From Gordionus sp. m RMFG-2023 (Eukaryota > Nematomorpha > Gordioida > Chordodea > Parachordodidae): 64,000 bases of DNA. Numbering within the stretch: position 1 is the stretch's first letter; the number at the start of each line of letters is the position of its first letter. Location: contig NC_088775.1 of assembly GCF_954871325.1 (NCBI RefSeq), positions 59,807,561 to 59,871,560 on the forward strand, written 5' to 3'. Positions 24,758 through 35,473 of the stretch are shown one piece after another. Under the pieces are notes generated by a model. That model was not told the origin of the DNA and did no database searches. It was given only the letters and a program-made list of their open reading frames with translations. The position numbers and the translations under genes are program-made.

Positions 24758-25052
24758 CCGCGTTATATTTTGCGAAATAGTTTTCGCTATATTGTCTTCG
24801 CGATTTATGTTTCGCGATATTGACTTCGCTATAAAATTTTCGCGATTATTGATTCGCGATAAAAATTTCGCTCTAATATATTCGCTTTAAAGGTTTCGCG
24901 ATAAGAGTTTCGCTATAAAAAATTCGCCATATTTGTTTCGCTATATTGTTTTCGCGGAAAAGTATTCGCTAATGTGGATTCGCGATAAAAGTTTCGCTAT
25001 AAAATTCATTCGCGATAAACGACATTCGCGATAAAAGTTTCGCTGAATTGAC
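24758..25052 (-). repeat. right terminal repeat block, ttcgcgataaaa units
   Basis: Inverse partner of 18331-18625. Units such as ttcgcgataaaagt, ttcgctataaaa and ttcgcgatattg repeat about eighteen times and end gaattgac. The block is CpG-rich and abuts AT-rich intron sequence on the right. Confidence 0.8.
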
Positions 25053-26101
25053 ATGGAACCAAAATAAATATCGATATAGGAAAATTTTTTTGCTCTGAAA
25101 ATATTAATTAAAACTCGATGGAAGTTATTTACAATTTTTTTAAATATAAATTAGTAAGTGTCATATTAATAATTATGTTAAGGAACAAGATGAGCTATTT
25201 GTTCTTTATTTATATTTAGAAATATATTTTAGTAGGTAATCATATTTTAGATAAAATTGGACATTTTGATTTTTAACATGATATTTAGTATGTGAAAGAA
25301 GACCGGACAGCCATATAGAAATTTTTAATAAAAATATTAAAATTAGAAATATTTTGGTGTTAATAGGTTGTTTTAGTAGGCCCAAGTTAAACCTTCAATT
25401 AATTTATAATTTTTACAGTTGTTTAATAAATCAATTATATTACTTTGTATATAAGACAATCTGATAAATAAAACTTATACCAATAAAACCTCCCAAAAAT
25501 AAAAACTAGAAAAAAAGATAAAATAATTTATAAATTACCGATTTAATTCTTTTACTTTGCACTAGCTAAACCTGCCTGAAACCTTTTGAACTTATTTACT
25601 TTCATATAATGGTATTGGATCCATAAAAATATAATTAAGACATTTTCAGAATGTAAATCGTTCCTTCGATAAATAATATATGATTTCTATTTTATTTTAT
25701 ATAATTGGAACCTCCTAACCAGGTTATTTTATTTTGTAGAATAATTATGATTATGCTTAACAATTTTCCAGATTAAATAAAATATCGATCGTTTAGGTTT
25801 TTATTGGTTTTGAGAACATTAATGTCGAGTGGAAGAGTAGAAAGCGAATGCTTCAAATATCAAAATCCCAAGATTTTCCGATATAATTATTTCGATATTA
25901 TACAGATTTCGAGTTCAAGGCTGAGCCAATTTTTTAGGCTCCACTCCAAAGCTGAGCCAATTTTTCAGCTTGAGCTCCAAGTTGAGCCTATTTGTTCGGC
26001 TTGAGCTCCAAGGTTGAGCCAATTTTTTCGGCTATAAACTCGGCTAAACCGTTTTGGAGTCGTTTTGAGTGTCGCGATTTTGCATCACTAATCTTAAATG
26101 T
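25053..26101. other. AT-rich stretch ending in an inverted run of the 36-bp minisatellite
   Basis: No gene is recognised. At 25915-26045 about three to four units (gctccaaggttgagccaatt, then ttttcggct) repeat the 14235-14650 minisatellite in opposite orientation. The ORF at 25804-26004 overlaps these units and is probably a translation of the repeat. Confidence 0.5.
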
Positions 26102-26109
26102 GTTTTTTC

Positions 26110-27193
26110 TAGTGATGTTAAGGTAACTAGTTATAAGTAACTAGTTACCTGTAACTAGTTACATTTTGGCTAAAAAATAACTGTTAACTAGTTATATTTT
26201 TAAAATTGTAACTAGTAACTGTAACTAGTTATAATTTTTGAAATGCGTAATAAAAAAAAATTTAAATTTAGTATAAGGAAAAACAAAGACAGATTATTTT
26301 AGAATTTAATATTAAATTATTAATCATTACTTACAAGAACCAAGTCTAACAAAAATATCATGTTATAGGTTTAATAATCTTTATGATAATGACAACATCA
26401 TTGCTGCAATTCTTCACCCTTTATTTAAAACTGACTTGCCTTGGATTAGGCAAGAAAGGAATAAAGCAAAAAAAGGAGGAAATTTTATAATTTAATAAAT
26501 ACCTTAATACCTCAAAGTGAATCCCAGACGAATGAATCATGCTCAAAACCAACATCACTTGATGTAGTTGGATTTTTTGACCTAATGCGCCAAAATATTC
26601 TGGATAATGAACTTATAGAAAACTTTATCAAATCTAACAACACTTTTTCTTTATATAACGATTTTCCAAAGTTAAAATTACTCTTTATTAAATATAATGT
26701 TGTTCTAACATCAAGTGCTCCCGTAGAGCGCTTGTTCAGTCTAGGTAAGCTCATTTTTGGAGATAAACGAGCACGTCTCCTAGATAATAACTTTGAAATT
26801 AATTGTTGTTAAAAGCAAATAAACACTTATTAGATTCTAATTTTTATGAAAAATAAATGTTTTTTTTTCAATGCAAATATATATTTTTATATTCGATGTA
26901 AATATTCAATTTTGCGATATTTTTTTATATAAATAAATTGTATATTATTTTAAATAACTGATTATACTTTGTTTATCCTAATTTTTTTTATTAAATAAAT
27001 GCATTCAATAAATAAATAATGCGTATATGAATGATGTATAAAGTAATTAACTAGTTACTTTTGAAAATAACTGTAACTAATAACTAGTTACTTTTGTAAA
27101 AATGTAACTAGTAACTGTAACTAGTTATGTTTTTGCCAATGTAACTAGTAACTGTAACTAGTTATGTTTCAAAAGTAACTTTTAACATCACTA
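26110..27193 (+). mobile_element. hAT element with TAACTAGTTAC subterminal repeats (1.08 kb)
   Basis: The ends are TAGTGATGTTAAGGTAAC and, in reverse, TAGTGATGTTAAAAGTTAC, flanked by a perfect 8-bp duplication GTTTTTTC (26102-26109, 27194-27201). Both termini hold many copies of the palindrome gtaactagttac, likely transposase-binding sites. Only the last third of a hAT transposase is present (about 26360-26815), so this is an internally deleted copy. Confidence 0.9.
26360..26815 (+). pseudogene. hAT transposase, C-terminal third
   Basis: Translation gives IIAAILHPLFKTDLPWIRQE, then VVGFFDLMRQNILDNELIEN (26585 onwards), then VVLTSSAPVERLFSLGKLIF and DKRARLLDNNFEIN. This is the region from the last catalytic helix through the dimerisation motif SSAPVERLFS. 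At least one frame break lies near 26490. The order and TIR context make the hAT call firm. The 80-residue minus frame over the same bases is a shadow. Confidence 0.8.
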
Positions 27194-27204
27194 GTTTTTT
27201 CCAT

Positions 27205-27800
27205 CAATATGTTACTTTAAATCATTTTTTGAACGCTTTTTTTAAAAAATCAGATTTCACCCGAAATATATTCTAACATGTTAGGAAATTTTGCGATGAA
27301 CTTTTGAATATAGATTATAAATTACTCCAAAGTTAGCAGTAAAATTGTTTTAATCATAGAGTAGATATTCTAAACCAGGGTTTAACATTTGCTCAAATTC
27401 AAAAATCTTCAAAGATCCGTGTTCTTTTGAAGATCAAAAGATTTTTTTATAAAAAAAAATTTTGAGCATTTTCAAAGAAGATTTTCGAGCAAAATAAAAA
27501 ATATTATTTGTAAAAAAATCTTTTATTTTCGCGATGTTTTTATTTAAAAAACATCTGGTAAATTTTTTAAATATTTTTATAAGAAGATTATTTAAAAAAT
27601 TTGTTTTTACGAAATAATCTTCAAATTTTTAGTTCTCAAAATTTTTGGTTCAAAATTTTGGGCGAAAAAAATCTTCAAATGCTCATTTGAAGATTTTTAA
27701 ACCATGTTCTAAACATGCGGTACATTTCCGGAGAAATAAAATTTTCCGATTTAAAAAAAATGGACTTTTAAAAATGATTTAAAACAGTTTGAATTTTTTT
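27205..27800. repeat. dispersed palindromic repeat, copy 1, split by a MITE
   Basis: The block aaatcattttttgaacgctt, then cagatttcacccgaaat, then gatgaacttttgaata on the left is answered in reverse after 27715 (acatttccggagaaat, then gatttaaaacagtttg). Another copy is at 60950-61300. A hAT MITE interrupts the loop at 27376-27706. Confidence 0.6.
27376..27706. mobile_element. hAT-like MITE (331 bp) inside the palindrome
   Basis: The left end CAGGGTTTAACATTTGCTC and the right end (reverse) CATGGTTTAAAAATCTTCAA are flanked by a perfect 8-bp duplication TTCTAAAC (27368-27375, 27707-27714). The interior is rich in aaatcttcaaa / gaagatttt motifs in both orientations. No ORF. Confidence 0.85.
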
Positions 27801-27806
27801 ATGTAG

Positions 27807-28306
27807 CCTGAAATTTGTAGATCAGCACAGCCCTAAATTGATCCTACTTTTTAAAATAACGTAGATTATAATATATTTTTTATGAGACAGACTAATAATC
27901 ATTTTTTATTAAATAAAATAAATTTGCTTCAAATACTTTTAACTTATTTATGATGCAAGCATATATATATTGTATGATATTTATAGGTACAATATTTTTC
28001 CTTTAATACGGACAAATCGAATCAAATTTATGTGTTTACTCTTTCACCTTCGAAATCTGAATTGAAGAATCCTGAAGTTTTTAATATTTTTATTATCTAC
28101 CAAGGATAATAAGTTCAAAATATTAGCTCACTGTTACCTCTATCTGTAGTTGGCGCTACGGCATTTCATACATACTAATAGAAATCTTGTAATACTTAAA
28201 TATCTTGAAAATTAATAAATTTAAAAAATAGATCCATTAAATACAGATGCATCTTTAGATTTTGTCATTTGTTAGCTAAAAACAGAATAATTCATTTATA
28301 TATATA
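27807..28306. other. no feature recognised
   Basis: AT-rich intron sequence between the palindromic repeat and the pogo element. Nothing with coding or repeat structure was seen. Confidence 0.5.
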
Positions 28307-30647
28307 GGGGAGACTGGGGTTAGGTAAACCGTGGGGCTTGGCAAACCATTTAATATTATTTTAAAATTATAAACACTAAAAGGTTAAAATTTTATCCTAA
28401 TATAGATTTTATTAGTTTACATCTATAGACAAAAAATCTTTTGAAATGATTAATTATTAAAAATTTTATTTAAGAAATAAAATTTTGATGAAATTTTCTA
28501 AAGATTTTTACATGACAGAATTTTAATTTTTATTAAAATATATATTCATTTATATATAAATTAAATTTTATAGCAAAGTTTAAACACTCTTCTATAATTT
28601 GGGAAAGTTTTACGAATAATTTTATGTCTATATAGTATTTCAATCATGATTAGTAAATTTAGAGCTAGCGGGGCTTGCTAAACCATACATGCTAATCCAT
28701 TTCAAAATTTTTTTTTAGCAATTATTACATTATTCGATATGGTGCGAAAATATAAATCCAAAAAAATTAATATAGGAGAATCATTTAATATTGATAATTA
28801 TTTAGAAGTATATAAAAATTTAATGAATTAATATTATAATTGTAGGGTATATGAAAATTGTAAATCAACAAGGAAGACTAGCCAACTTACAGGTAAATTT
28901 ATCTACATTATCTGTCTTATTTTTAAGATATAATCACAATAATTTTATGTAATTTTTAAACAATATAATCAATTTTTAGCAATATTTAATAATAGAAATT
29001 ATGTAAATATTTTTATTAAATGTAATTTATAAATGATCTTATATTTTAGATTGATTACAATTTAGATGAAATATAGTATTATTTTATTAATTTTATGTAA
29101 TTCTTAAACAATAAAATCAATTTTTAGCAATATTTAATAATAGAAATTATGTAAATATTTTTATTAAATGTAATTTATAAATGATCTTATATTTTAGATT
29201 GATTACAATTTAGATGAAGTATAGTATTATTGTATATTTTATGTAATTCTTAAACATTAAAATCAAATTTTAGCAATATTTAATAATAGAGAATATGCTA
29301 ATAAAATCTAAATGGTAATGGTAAAGAGATTATCATTTTTAAATTTTATGTTCTTAAATGTTAAACTTATAATTAAATAATTATATATTTTACTTGACAT
29401 TTTTATTTTAGGTATTCCTAGATCAAACTTTATGAGATATTATAAGAGATATCAAGAAAGTGGCATACTTACTAGTGTAGGACAAAATAATAAAAAGAGG
29501 ATATTCACAGAAGAAGAAGAGGGAGATATAACTAAATATCTGATTCAATCAAGCCAAATTTTTTATGGCCTTTCAAATAAAGGTATAGTTTATTCTTCAT
29601 TATTTTATATTGTTTTTTAGATAAAAATATTAGCCTACCAAATGGCAGTAAATATGAAGAAAAAATTTCCTAAATCTTGGAAGGACAATTCAATGGCTGG
29701 CCATGACTGGTATTTAGGATTTATGTCAAGAAATCCTACTCTCTCCTTAAGATCCCCTGAAGCTACAAGTATGGCTAGGGCAACTGGATTTAATGAAGAA
29801 AATGTTCTATACTTTTTTGATTTATATAAAAGTTTATTAAATGATTTGTTAAGTAAATGTTTACATTTAATATTTAGGAATATTAGATGAACATAAATTA
29901 GAATGTATGGCAATTTACAACATGGATGAAACTGGACTTACCACAGTTCAAACCCCATCCAAGATTATTGCACAAAAGGGTCAAAAACAGGTAGGATCTA
30001 TTACTTCCGCAGAAAGGGGTACCTTAATAACATTAGCGCTTGCTGTAAATGCAATTGGTCATACAATTCCTCCAATGTTTCTTTTTCCCAGAAAAAAATA
30101 TTATGACTATTTTGTTAGAGATGGTCCATCTGGCTCTATAGGGGTATCAAATGGTTCTGGATGGATGCAAGAGGAGGATTTTATTATTTTTTTGAAGCAC
30201 TTTTCTAAACACACTCGGTGTACTCCAAAGTCCAAAGTTTTATTAATCCTTGACAATCATATATCACACCACTCCTATTCAGCTGTCAAATTTTGTATAG
30301 ATACGGGAATAATTCTATTATCTTTGCCACCCCATTGCACACATAAATTACAGCCTCTTGATCGGTCTGTTTTTGGGCCTCTCAAAAAATATTACAATAA
30401 TGCACTTCATAAATTATTTACAATTTATGATATTCCATCAGTTATTAAGGATGTCTTGCCTTTAGCAGCATCACCTCTCAATATATCAAATGGTTTTAAA
30501 GCATGTGGAATATATCCACTGAATACAGATATATTCAATAAAGAAGATTATGTGGCCTCAGTTTATGGAGATTCTATATGTGAACTTCCAAAAAGCCCAT
30601 TATTAGAATTAAGCTCAGTATCTTTGGTATTAAAAGATATTTTAAAT

Positions 30648-32502
30648 CAGAGACCTGCAGAGGTACCATTTGCACGGCCCGGCCCGGTTTTAAATTTTTT
30701 AGGCCCGGCCCGGATATTTAAAATAAAAATTTTTTACGGCCCGGCCCGGCCCGGATTTAAAAATTTAAGGCTCGGCCCGGATATTTTTTTTTAAAAAAAT
30801 TTCAGGCCCGGCTCGGAATTTTTTTAAATTATATTCGACCTGGTATATACAAAAATTCACCTATGAGGTATTTTACCATATTTTTCAGCGAGTATTATCG
30901 CTTATTATTTAAAAAATACATGTAAAAAGCTAATATTTTGAGAATATTGTATTGAATTTATAAAAATTATAAAACTGTTATTTATAAAAATGGATATGAG
31001 CATATACTATATTTTATATTGCATTTATAAAAATTAAACTAATATTCATAAAAATGGTAATAATATTTGTCATATACTATATTTTATATTACATTTAAAA
31101 AAAATAAAACTAATATTTAATTTATAAAAATGGAAAATATTTTGAGATATTTAATTTATAAAATAAAAATAAATCGCTATTTAAAAAAATGTATGTATAA
31201 TAAATAGTATTTTGAAAATATAATCTAATTGCACAATATTAATATAATTTATTTTATAATATAAATTTTTAACAAAAGAAGATAATTGTATTATATAATA
31301 TTGTAAAAAAAAATAATGAAAAATGTTGGATTAAAAACTTTCATGACTCAAGGTAAATATATTTGACAGTTTGCAAAGTAAAAAACCAGCATGATTGACG
31401 AAACCCTATACTCAAGAAAGATATTAAAAATTCACAAATTATCATGAAGAAAGAGAAGCATATCTACCTTTTCAGGTTGAAGATTACTTCTTCTTTCTTC
31501 AAGAATTCTCCCAGTAGTGGAAAAATTCCGCTCACAGCTTGCACTTAAAGCAGGAATTGCCAATTTTGCTAAAATTGGAAATTCGCTTTGATGAGCCGCC
31601 CACCACTCTAACAAATTATTTACCTTAAATGTTTTATCTATTATTTATGTAATTATAATATTCATCATAGGGTATTGACATATTACCAGAATTATCATCG
31701 CCCCATTTGTCATAAAACGATTCAGTTTGTTTAACAACAGTCGTAATTTGACTTGTCGATGGTATTTTATTTACTTCCTGAGCCTCTTGTAATTTAATAT
31801 AATCTTTTATATAGTTTTCCGTCATTTTGCGATCTGTCCCTGACTACATACGTAATTGCTTGAATTTGGGACAGAGAAAAAGAGAAATAAAATGATACTA
31901 ACTTTTTTGTGGCGTAGCGCCCACCAGATAAGTTTTCTTGGGATTCTATCGAAGGCCTTTTCTATAAAAAAAGCTTTATATTAAGTAAAATCAATTTTAT
32001 TTCTCCTTTTCGCTTTGAAAGGTATTACAAACTTTAAGAAGTGATATTCCTTTATTTGATTGTTTTGGTAAAATATATTCTAAAAATTTAGATATGAATT
32101 ATAAAAAAATATATTAATAATACTTGAATATTGGGGCTTATTTAAGATATTCCTTTATTTGATTGTTTTGGTAAAATATGTTGTAAAAATTATATGAATT
32201 ATAAAAAAATATATTAATACTTTGAAAAAATTTGCAGGAAATTAATAATTAGATCGATCTGTGGGTTGTTAGGTAGTGTTAACCATCACCCAATATTATA
32301 TTAATCATAACTATAATATAATATAATCTTATAACTAATTAACTCATAATGTAAAAATTTTTATAAAAAATATTAAGGCCCGGCCCGGCCCAGATATATT
32401 TAAAAAAAATTTTTTTAGGCCCGGCCCGGGTATATTTAAAAAATTTAAAATACGGCCCGGCCCTGCCCCGGCCGGGTTTAGGGTCGGGCCTGCAGGTCTC
32501 TG
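30648..32502 (-). mobile_element. hAT element (1,855 bp) inside the pogo transposase
   Basis: The ends are CAGAGACCTGCAGAGGTACC and, in reverse, CAGAGACCTGCAGGCCCGAC, flanked by the perfect 8-bp duplication TTTTAAAT (30640-30647, 32503-32510). Subterminal ggcccggcccgg repeats make both ends strongly GC-rich. Only the C-terminal part of a transposase remains (minus strand), so the copy is internally deleted. It inserted after the pogo element was in place. Confidence 0.93.
31432..31830 (-). pseudogene. hAT transposase C-terminus
   Basis: Minus strand: a linker piece (31634-31825, with ESFYDKWGDDNSG) then LEWWAAHQSEFPILAKLAIP, then CERNFSTTGRILEERRSNL and VDMLLFLHDNL. This is the complete hAT dimerisation domain (LxWWxxHxxxFPxLxxLA...ERxFSxxGxIxxxRRSxLxPExV). 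A frame change separates the two open pieces near 31630. The rest of the transposase is missing. Confidence 0.85.
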
Positions 32503-33297
32503 TTTTAAATACTAATAGAAACTTAGATATATGTAATGATACTCCATCTACGTCTTATGTTCATTTAGATAATATTCCTGGACTATCGTGCAATTTATCA
32601 ATATCCTTGCCTCATCCCAAAAAGGAAAGAGTCAAGAGAGTTAAAAGGAGAGCAGAGATATTTACATCATCTCCTTATAAAAAGAAATTAATTGAGAAAG
32701 AAAAGAAAATAATGGAAAAAGAAAATATTAACAAGAGAAAAATAGTGAAAAAAATTATTCACAAAGATATTTGTATTTGTTGTAAGCTGGAATATATCAA
32801 ACATCATAATGGTGAAGAGTGGTACCAGTGCAGAATGTGCCACGAATGGGCACATGGTACATGTGCTAATTTTGATAAATTTTTTATATGTCCAAAATGT
32901 GTATTAAATTAACCAAAATTAAGTTTCAATTTTTATATATAATTAGCTTCAATTTATATGTATTATGATATTTTTAACAATAAAAGAATAAAATTATAGT
33001 ATATGTATCATTATTAATAAATAAAAATACATTTCAATTTATTATGGCCTATTGGTTTAGGAAGCCCCTTGAAGTGGTTTGCCTCACCCCGCTATTGGGG
33101 CTTGTTGTGCAAATTTACGACTTTTACAAAAAATAAAATTTCAAAAAAATGATTATATTATAGAATTTTTTTATAAGGCACCTTTATAGAGTATAGTTTT
33201 AGGTATCCAATCATATATTGCTTTTTATATTATCTAAAAAAACCCAGGAGCTATAAACAATTTTGTAAAAATCGGTTCACCTAACCCCAGTCTCCCC

Positions 33298-33467
33298 TAC
33301 ATACTAAAAATTACATTCGGCTTGAATAGAATATTTTAGATGGGTTCTGATTAAATTTAGACTCGCTAAACACTCATTTTCCACTCCGACGGCACCACTT
33401 ATTAGGAATTAGGCGAATATTATGGCATTCAATTTTGAGCACTAATTCAGAAAACAAAAAGATTTAA
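33298..33467. other. 170-bp spacer between inverted pogo copies
   Basis: Unrelated to the pogo element. No feature recognised. It would be the loop if the two pogo arms paired. Confidence 0.5.
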
Positions 33468-35471
33468 CGAAATTTGACAGCTGAATAGGAGTGGTGTGAT
33501 ATATGATTGTCAAGGATTAATAAAACTTTGGACTTTGGAGTACACCGAGTGTGTTTAGAAAAATGCTTCAAAAAAATAATAAAATCCTCCTCTTGCATCT
33601 ATCCAGAACCATTTGATACCCCTATAGAGCCAGATGGACCATCTCTAACAAAATAGTCATAATATTTTTTTCTGGGAAAAAGAAACATTGGAGGAATTGT
33701 ATGACCAATTGCATTTACAGCAAGCGCTAATGTTATTAAGGTACCCCTTTCTGCGGAAGTAATAGATCCTACCTGTTTTTGACCCTTTTGTGCAATAATC
33801 TTGGATGGGGTTTGAACTGTGGTAAGTCCAGTTTCATCCATGTTGTAAATTGCCATACATTCTAATTTATGTTCATCTAATATTCCTAAATATTAAATGT
33901 AAACATTTACTTAACAAATCATTTAATAAACTTTTATATAAATCAAAAAAGTATAGAACATTTTCTTCATTAAATCCAGTTGCCCTAGCCATACTTGTAG
34001 CTTCAGGGGATCTTAAGGAGAGAGTAGGATTTCTTGACATAAATCCTAAATACCAGTCATGGCCAGCCATTGAATTGTCCTTCCAAGATTTAGGAAATTT
34101 TTTCTTCATATTTACTGCCATTTGGTAGGCTAATATTTTTATCTAAAAAACAATATAAAATAATGAAGAATAAACTATACCTTTTTAATTGAAAGGCCAT
34201 AAAAAATTTGGCTAGATTGAATCAGATATTTAGTTATATCTCCCTCTTCTTCTTCTGTGAATATCCTCTTTTTATTATTTTGTCCTACACTAGTAAGTAT
34301 GCCACTTTCTTGATATCTCTTATAATATCTCATAAAGTTTGATCTAGGAATACCTAAAATAAAAATGTCAAGTAAAATATATAATTATTTAATTATAAGT
34401 TTAACATTTAAGAACATAAAATTTAAAAATGATAATCTCTTTACCATTACCATTTAGATTTTATTAGCATATTCTCTATTATTAAATATTGCTAAAATTT
34501 GATTTTAATGTTTAAGAATTACATAAAATTAATACAATAATACTATACTTCATCTAAATTGTAATCAATCTAAAATATAAGATCATTTATAAATTACATT
34601 TAATAAAAATATTTACATAATTTCTATTATTAAATATTGCTAAAAATTGATTTTATTGTTTAAGAATTACATAAAATTAATACAATAATACTATATTTCA
34701 TCTAAATTGTAATCAATCTAAAATATAAGATCATTTATAAATTACATTTAATAAAAATATTACATAATTTCTATTATTAAATATTGCTAAAAATTGATTA
34801 TATTGTTTAAAAATTACATAAAATTATTGTGATTATATCTTAAAAATAAGACAGATAATGTAGATAAATTTACCTGTAAGTTGGCTAGTCTTCCTTGTTG
34901 ATTTACAATTTTCATATACCCTAATAGCCTAATTACAATTATAATATTAATTCATTAAATTTTTATATACTTCTAAATAATTATCAATATTAAATGATTC
35001 TCCTATATTAATTTTTTTGGATTTATATTTTCGCACCATATCGAATAATGTAATAATTGCTAAAAAAAATTTTTGAAATGGATTAGCATGTATGGTTTAG
35101 CAAGCCCCGCTAGCTCTAAATTTACTAATCATGATTGAAATACTATATAGACATAAAAATATTCATAAAACTTTCCCAAATTATAGAAGAGTGTTTAAAC
35201 TTTGCTATAAAATTTAATTTATATATAAATGAATATATATTTTAATAAAAATTAAAATTCTGTCATGTAAAAATCTTTAGAAAATTTCATCAAAATTTTA
35301 TTTCTTAAATAAAATTTTTAATAATTAATCATTTCATAAGATTTTTTGTCTATAGATGTAAACTAATAAAATCTATATTAGGATAAAATTTTAACCTTCT
35401 AGTGTTTATAATTTTAAAATAATATTAAATGGTTTGCCAAGCCCTACGGTTTACCTAACCCCAGTCTCCCC
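33468..35471 (-). mobile_element. inverted partial pogo/Tigger copy (5' 2.0 kb)
   Basis: The reverse complement matches 28307 to about 30294 of the first copy at high identity, with small indels. It has the outer terminal inverted repeat and flanking TA at 35472-35473 but stops abruptly inside the DDE_1 domain. It keeps the exon 2 acceptor (attag before GCT ATT AGG) that the first copy lost, giving a 42-bp intron. The two copies face each other across 170 bp of unrelated DNA. ORFs 33599-33856 and 33873-34121 (minus) are its exons. Confidence 0.9.
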
Positions 35472-35473
35472 TA

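Larger units (their letters stand above)
18331..25052. mobile_element. 6.7-kb fold-back composite element with CGCGATAAAA terminal repeats
   Basis: Both ends carry about 300 bp of short repeats of the form ttcgcgataaaagt in inverted orientation. The outermost 28 bp match closely: GTCAATTCATCGAAAC on the left and, in reverse, GTCAATTCAGCGAAAC on the right. Inside lies a 3.4-kb inverted-repeat core (18661-22076) with tandem arrays, then a second fold-back element (22321-24604) inserted in the right arm. No transposase of its own is recognised. The superfamily is unknown and no target duplication is evident. Confidence 0.7.
28739..32912 (+). pseudogene. pogo/Tigger transposase with C-terminal PHD finger, split by hAT insertion
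   Basis: Exons: 28739-28807, about 28847-28892, 29412-29582, 29621-29852, 29878-30639, then after the hAT 32511-32912. The N-terminus (KSTRKTSQLTGIPRSNF, RYYKRYQESG) is the CENP-B/psq helix-turn-helix. The next exon (WKDNSMAGHDWYLGFMSRNP) is the second HTH (Tc5/CENPB type). The DDE_1 core shows YNMDETGL, LLILDNHISHHS and LQPLDRSVFGPLK, giving the pogo aspartate triad. The tail has CIC.., WYQCRMCHEWAHGTC and FFICPKC, a Cys4-His-Cys3 PHD finger. Introns of 38 and 25 bp keep the frame. Against the inverted copy, the second exon has lost its acceptor region and a 2-bp change precedes one donor, so this copy is dead apart from the hAT insertion. Confidence 0.88.
28307..33297 (+). mobile_element. 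pogo/Tigger-type DNA transposon interrupted by a hAT
   Basis: The terminal inverted repeats start GGGGAGACTGGGGTTAGGT and the element is flanked by TA on both sides, the Tc1/mariner-pogo target. Without the 1,855-bp hAT and its 8-bp duplication the element is about 3.1 kb. It encodes a multi-exon transposase with N-terminal helix-turn-helix segments, a DDE_1 catalytic domain and a C-terminal PHD-like finger. The first long intron (28893-29411) contains direct repeats of about 125 bp. A near-identical inverted partial copy is 33468-35471 and a small end fragment lies at 39385-39521. Confidence 0.92.

Noticed and set aside
26512-26754. 80-residue minus-strand ORF
   Set aside because: Shadow of the hAT transposase frame, which contains SSAPVERLFS.
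29635-29913. 92-residue minus-strand ORF (and its mirror at 33850-34128)
   Set aside because: It is antisense to the pogo transposase exon; the plus-strand frame has the conserved motifs.
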